From Neopestalotiopsis rosae (taxonomy: Eukaryota; Ascomycota; Sordariomycetes; Amphisphaeriales; Sporocadaceae), in the NCBI GenBank assembly GCA_023078685.1, contig JALGAS010000002.1:4588001-4652000 (forward strand): 64,000 bases of DNA, written 5' to 3'. Position numbers and translations under genes: made by a program. Under the pieces are notes generated by a model that had not been told where the DNA came from, did not search any database, and saw only the letters and a program-made list of their open reading frames with translations. This document shows, in pieces, positions 59,182 through 64,000 of this stretch (the stretch's first letter is position 1; the number at the start of each line of letters is the position of its first letter).

Positions 59182-62100
59182 ATGGAAGCAGCAGAAGGTT
59201 CCAGCGATGTCGTGCACCCAGAAGTTCGAGCACACATCAACAGTCTCGTTTCTGCTGTAAGTATTCAGGTTCCCCGGCGCAATAAGACAGCAACATGGAA
59301 AGCTGACTGAAAATTCTTCCCAGCTTGGTGGATTTAGTGCCGAAGATGACGGGCGATACGTAATGGGAGACTCCGCCCAGGAGGTTCTCCGCGATATCAA
59401 GAAATGGATTCGGTTCTACGACGAGAAAACCAACCGTATGGATGTTGCGCGATGCTTGGCCGAGGCGAACCTGGTGGAGGGCGATTTACTGCATATACTC
59501 GCCTCTTGGCCCGAGGCTGCTACCGAGAACAGGTTCAAGTCGAGAGCCGCTCTGGCCTGCTACGAGTTGATGGTCCCCCTGACCTGGCCTCTGGAGCGCA
59601 ACCTCGAAGAAATGACCGTCAACCACCACCGACATCTTCCCGTACTACAACTGGCTCAGGTTGGCTATAAACGCGCCATAATAAACTTCGATGCTGCGCA
59701 GATACTGCACACGGCCGTGCGTGTGGCTCTGCCATCCATGGCCTTAACAAAGAACGACCGAACAACACGAGACGAGGGTATCATCAAGCTGGTCCTATTG
59801 TTCTTGCGCAACATTGCCATGATTGCACCCCCGCCGGGTGTCAAATACGACGGAGACGAGTCGCAAATCTCCAGGTCGGCCTTGATTGATGCATTCTCCT
59901 ACCAGGATATCCTGCTCACAATCTTGACGTTGGCATCGAACATGGGAGAGGATTTCAACCACGAGGGCGTAATACTTATGGAGATCATCTTCCATCTAGT
60001 CAAGAGGGTCGACATCAACAAGTTATTCATGGACGATAAGCAATTGAGCAAAGCGAAAGCGAACGAGTTGACCACGCTGATGAGTAAGGAAGCGGCGATG
60101 CATCGACCACACAATCGCAAAGCGCCGACCAGACACAACCGTTGGGGAACCATGCTCTGGGTCCAGCGGGATGACGGCAAAATGTCCACCGTCTCCGGAC
60201 AGGATGCGCTCTTTGACGCTGCCACGAGACAAGAAAAGATGGACAGCAGCAAGACATTTCGACCACCGAGGAGGCCAAGGAAAGAGGAGATGGAACCCAA
60301 GGACCTCGGACCCTCAGTCACGTTGAATGCAAGAGCACGAGAACAACTACGGAGTTTTGTGGAAGAGTTCCTAGACTCTGGTTTCAACCCACTCTTCCTG
60401 AATGTGCGCAAGAAGCTGGACGATCACAAAGACTATGTTCTCGAATATCACCACCGACAGTTCTTTTACCTCACCTCTTGGTTTTTGGAAGCTGAACGAA
60501 CACGACAAAAGGCGGCAAAGGGTAAAAGGACCAGCCAAGATGATGTTGGCAGTTTCAACCTGGTTGCCACGGTGCTAAACCAGGAAATGTTCATCACCTT
60601 GAACAGAGCCATGCAAGAATCTCTCGACAACAAGAATTGGCCCGAGCTGACTGCAGCTATGCGATGCTTTACACAAATTCTGTTGACCGTGCAGGATATG
60701 AGTGAGACTGGCAATGAAGCAGATGAGGAGATTGCAGAAAACATACTCAGCCGTATCTTTTACGAGGAAGAGACTCACGAACGGGTGGCAGCGGTTGTGA
60801 GAAACTTCAAGGATCAGGGGTTTGAATACCTGGATGCGTGTACCGAATTGGCACACACGTATCTGCGCATCTTGGAGTCTTATTCGAAGCAAAATGTCGA
60901 CATGCAAGTGCGATCTCGGAAACGGGTTAGGAAGAAGAAGAAGGCAGCCGACCAGGATGGTGGTGATGAGAGCAATCCAATAGAAGAGGATGATGACTCC
61001 GAGAACGACCAGGCTAATGCCGAGAAGACAACCAAGGAGCGAAAGTTCAACTTCAACAAATGGGCTGACAAATTTATCCCACAGCCGGTTGTCGACACTT
61101 TTGTCAAGTTCACAAGGTATTACCAAGACCTGAATGATGCCCAGCTGAAGCGTGCGCACCGATATTTCTATCGCATAGCGTTCAAGCAGGACTGGGCCGT
61201 CATGCTTTTCAGAGTGGACATTATCCACCTCTTTTACGGCATGATCAAGGGCCAAGAGCCTTTGGATAGAAGCTGCAGCAGCTACAAGGAGTGGGAGGAG
61301 CTGGTGAAACAGATTCTAAAGAAATGCATCCGCAAGATTGACGAAAGGCCAGCCTTGATCATCGAGATGCTGTTTTCCAAAATCAATGCCACAGCACACT
61401 ATCTGCAGTTTGGCTACGAGAAGCAGACAATATCGACATCGACGCCAAAGCCAGCAGCCGAGTTGGAATTTCGCCACGAAGTCGAGCATGAACGCAAAGT
61501 GGCAATTGCGGTGGGCGCATTGCTGGACAAGGAAATGGCACACCACATCAAATGGGTGAGAGACCAGCTCGGCGCCGCAGAGACGGAAAGGAGGGCTTGG
61601 GAGACGGCAGACAAGGCATTGCAGTCTGTCGAAGCGACCGGGGCAAGTACCGCAGAGCAAACCGAGGGTACGACTGTGCAAAAGGAAGCATCCGACATAT
61701 TTGTGCGTCCGGATGACGACGCTCGTCGGGTGGCCATGTTCAAGAACCCTCACCTCCGCCTTCTCATGAAACTGGTCGGCTTTGAGCGTCTCGCGCCAAC
61801 CGTGGACGAGACGCCCGAGTCGGCTTGGATCATTCCCGCCGCTCTCACCGCAGACCAGCTCAAAGAGTCTTTGGACCTGATCAGCAAAGCCGAATTCGAC
61901 CCGCCGACATTCGAGGAGGGCAAGCTGGCGGAAGATCAACTCCGCAGAAAGACTGCACCGCGCGCCCCTCGAAAGAAGGCAGTCTTTGACGATGACGAAA
62001 GCGGTATTGATGATGATGAGATGCTGTTCCCAGCCGGCGGTCCCACTGCGCGTCCAGCAGACCACAGCGATGTGGACAAGCCAAAGAAGATTCGGCGCAG

Positions 62101-62785
62101 ACGCGAGAAGAAGGAGATCACCGAGGAAGAGAGGGAAGATAGGGCACGTAAACGCCGCCAAAGAGAAAAGGAAAAGGCTCGCCGCTTCAAGTCCGACGTA
62201 TACGTCCACGCCAGCGACGACGAGACGGACGAGGAGCGCGACCGGGAGTTCTTTGCCAGGGAAGCCGAGTTGCGCAAGAAGCAGAAATCCATCGCAAAGG
62301 GCGCGGCATTGACTGTGCTGCCCCAGAGTCCAAAACTAGCCGCGGCGAAACGCAAGATTGCCGAACTGCTCGCGTCAGACGACGAAGACAGCAGCGACGG
62401 CGACAGCGATAGCAACGACGAAGATGAGCTTGGGGACAGGACAAGAGGACCCAAGTCAAGTCAGGAATCGACATCCCGTCGCCTCCGCGACGCCACCCTG
62501 GCTGACGACGATGAGGACGAGGATGAGGAAAACAGTCAAGACAACGACGGCGTGAACAGCGATGATGACGACACGCCTCCGTCGTCCAGCCCGCATGCTG
62601 GGTCCACCGTCAGCGGCGGAAATGCCAACAAGAGGCGGCGGTTGTCCAAGGAGCCCAGCTCCGCCCCAGATCAGGAAATGGCGGACGTAGATGCTGACGA
62701 GGAGGAGGATGTACCAAAGCCGGCAGCCCGCCGACGACCCCGGGCCAAGGCTGGCTTTATTATAGATAGCAGCGATGAGGAGTAA
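59182..62785 (+). CDS. tof1: Replication fork protection protein Tof1/Swi1 (Timeless family)
   Basis: Two exons, 59182-59256 and 59324-62785, with a 67-nt intron (GTAAGT donor, GCTGAC branch, CCCAG acceptor), give 1178 aa. The 25-codon first exon ends NSLVSA and joins [16 protein letters not shown] in frame. The N-terminal part carries the Timeless domain ([36 protein letters not shown], and [11 protein letters not shown] near residue 280). A lysine-rich linker with acidic patches divides it from a second helical region ([20 protein letters not shown]). The last about 250 residues are strongly acidic and serine-rich with clusters of basic residues, as in nuclear DNA-replication proteins. Tof1/Swi1 with Csm3/Swi3 stabilises stalled forks and supports the S-phase checkpoint. 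Confidence 0.92.
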
Positions 62786-63172
62786 TGATTTGTCATGTTC
62801 TGCCATTATAAGCATCATGAATGTATGGCGTTTAGGATAGGATAAGGAACTGGACACATGAATTCAATGACTACTTTCTATTGTTATTTCCGATGTTTAT
62901 CATAACATCATACTCCTTCTAGCTGAGTCGCAGTCTCTTTTGCTCTAGTTATTTAATCAGAAACATGAGCGAACACAATCATATATCACATCGAGCATGA
63001 AAACAGATTGTTTTTTAGGATTGAATTATTGATCATGATATTCATAAAATCAGTGCCTAAATCGGGTATGCCTAACTATGTACAGCGGAAAAGGGGGAAT
63101 CTTTTTCCCAAATTGTTTCAGTATACCACTTCCCCAAAAAAGACGGGCCACCTCTTAGCAGTTGCTGGGTAT
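62786..63172. terminator. Convergent 3' region of tof1 and formate dehydrogenase
   Basis: AT-rich tail-to-tail spacer of 387 nt without coding potential. It should contain both polyadenylation sites, but the exact sites cannot be set from sequence alone. Confidence 0.45.
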
Positions 63173-64000
63173 CTAAGCGCTCTTCTTGGCGCGCTGGCCG
63201 TAGGCCTTGGTGGCGTAGTCTCCGGCGTGGACGATGAGGTCCTCGGGGCGGTAGTCGTGGCGGCCGGACAGGTAGCTGTCGAGGATGGCCTTTGTGCCGT
63301 CGGCGTAGCGCTTCTGGGCGTCGAGCGAGGTTCCGGACATGTGGGGGACCATGGCGTTGCCGGAGCCGTCGCCAAAGGGGTTCTGCATGGTGCGGAAGGG
63401 GTGGTCGGCGGGGGCGGGCTGGGGGAACCAGACGTCGCCTCCGTAGCCGTTGAGCTGGCCGCTGGCGACGGCCTCGGCCACGTCCTCCTTGTTGACGATG
63501 GCGCCGCGGGCCGTGTTGATGAGCCAGGCGCCCTTCTTCATGTGCTTGAGCAGGTCCTTGTTGAACAGGTTGCGCGTCTTCTCGTGCAGCGGGCAGTTGA
63601 TGGTGACGACGTCGCACTGGCCCAGCATCTCCTCGAGGGACTCGACGCGGCGGCAGCCAATCTCCTTCTCGACCTCGGCCGACAGGGGCTGGTAGTCAAA
63701 GTACAGGAGCTCCTTGCAGTCGAAGGGCTTGAGGCGGCGCAGGACACGCTCGCCAATGCGGCCGACGGCGACGGTACCGACAACCTTGCCCTCGAGATCG
63801 TACTCGTTCTTGGCGGCGGCGGCAACGTCCCACTCGCCGCGGACAATCTGGTTGTGGGCGGGGACAAAGTTGCGGACCAGCAGGAGGATGGTCATGACGA
63901 CGTGCTCGGCGACGGAGACGACGTTGGATCCAGTCACCTCGGCGACGGTGATACCGCCGTTGGTGGTGTTGGCAGCGTCAAGGTCGACATGGTCGGAACC
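63173..64000 (-). CDS. fdh: NAD-dependent formate dehydrogenase, C-terminal part (runs off window)
   Basis: An open frame of 275 codons plus stop enters from the right edge in frame, so the N-terminal part lies outside. It begins [15 protein letters not shown]. Motifs are the Rossmann loop [15 protein letters not shown], an Asp in LLYFDYQPL that fits NAD over NADP preference, the NTARGAI arginine, and the [17 protein letters not shown] block with the active-site His. These are the hallmarks of the D-2-hydroxyacid-dehydrogenase-type FDH, which oxidises formate to CO2. The end KKSA is not a typical peroxisomal tripeptide. Codon use is highly biased to C/G endings, as expected of a strongly expressed gene. 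Confidence 0.93.
   Translation of the reverse strand, partial: GSDHVDLDAANTTNGGITVAEVTGSNVVSVAEHVVMTILLLVRNFVPAHNQIVRGEWDVAAAAKNEYDLEGKVVGTVAVGRIGERVLRRLKPFDCKELLYFDYQPLSAEVEKEIGCRRVESLEEMLGQCDVVTINCPLHEKTRNLFNKDLLKHMKKGAWLINTARGAIVNKEDVAEAVASGQLNGYGGDVWFPQPAPADHPFRTMQNPFGDGSGNAMVPHMSGTSLDAQKRYADGTKAILDSYLSGRHDYRPEDLIVHAGDYATKAYGQRAKKSA

Overview
This looks like a gene-poor stretch of a filamentous ascomycete genome, probably a Sordariomycete close to the Hypocreales. Support comes from short GT-AG introns (46-96 nt) with CTAAC/CTGAC branch sites, an Htf1/Hox2-type homeobox regulator, a TRK-type potassium transporter, a Tof1/Swi1 protein, a CTK1-type kinase and a large non-ribosomal peptide synthetase. 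No transposon, CRISPR array or tRNA was recognised. All family assignments come from motifs and memory; no search was run.

Left part (1-14 kb). A four-exon CorA-like membrane protein (679-2852, +) is followed by a decayed protein kinase/vWA-like gene (about 3.7-6.3 kb, +), a CYP7/CYP8-like cytochrome P450 (7182-8834, +), a two-exon TRK K+ transporter (11546-9010, -) and a fungal rhodopsin-like seven-helix protein (13431-12242, -).

NRPS (14854-23538, +). Four exons encode about 2830 residues with an odd order: half-C, A1, T1, C, half-C, A2, T2, E, TE. The A2 specificity code, terminal E domain and TE resemble the valine module of ACV synthetase, but there are only two modules and the thioesterase has Cys in place of Ser. 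The predicted product is a dipeptide ending in D-Val.

Middle part (26-33 kb). A CTK1/CDK12-type kinase (26049-29248, +) converges on the most striking element of the window. This is a spliced, apparently non-coding transcript on the minus strand (about 32.8 to 29.3 kb) with 12 short exons and 11 introns. Each intron carries one box C/D small nucleolar RNA, with box D 70-83 nt from the 3' splice site every time. Three guides match conserved rRNA segments that I recall; most of the others are unassigned.

Right part (33-64 kb). About 7 kb without a convincing gene leads to the homeobox gene htf1/hox2 (41867-39690, -). It is followed upstream by about 15.7 kb without a recognisable gene. Then come a mitochondrial 3-hydroxyacyl-CoA dehydrogenase (58693-57582, -) and a divergent Tof1/Timeless gene (59182-62785, +), which share a promoter with three ACGCG (MCB) elements. 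The window ends inside an NAD-dependent formate dehydrogenase (64000-63173, -).
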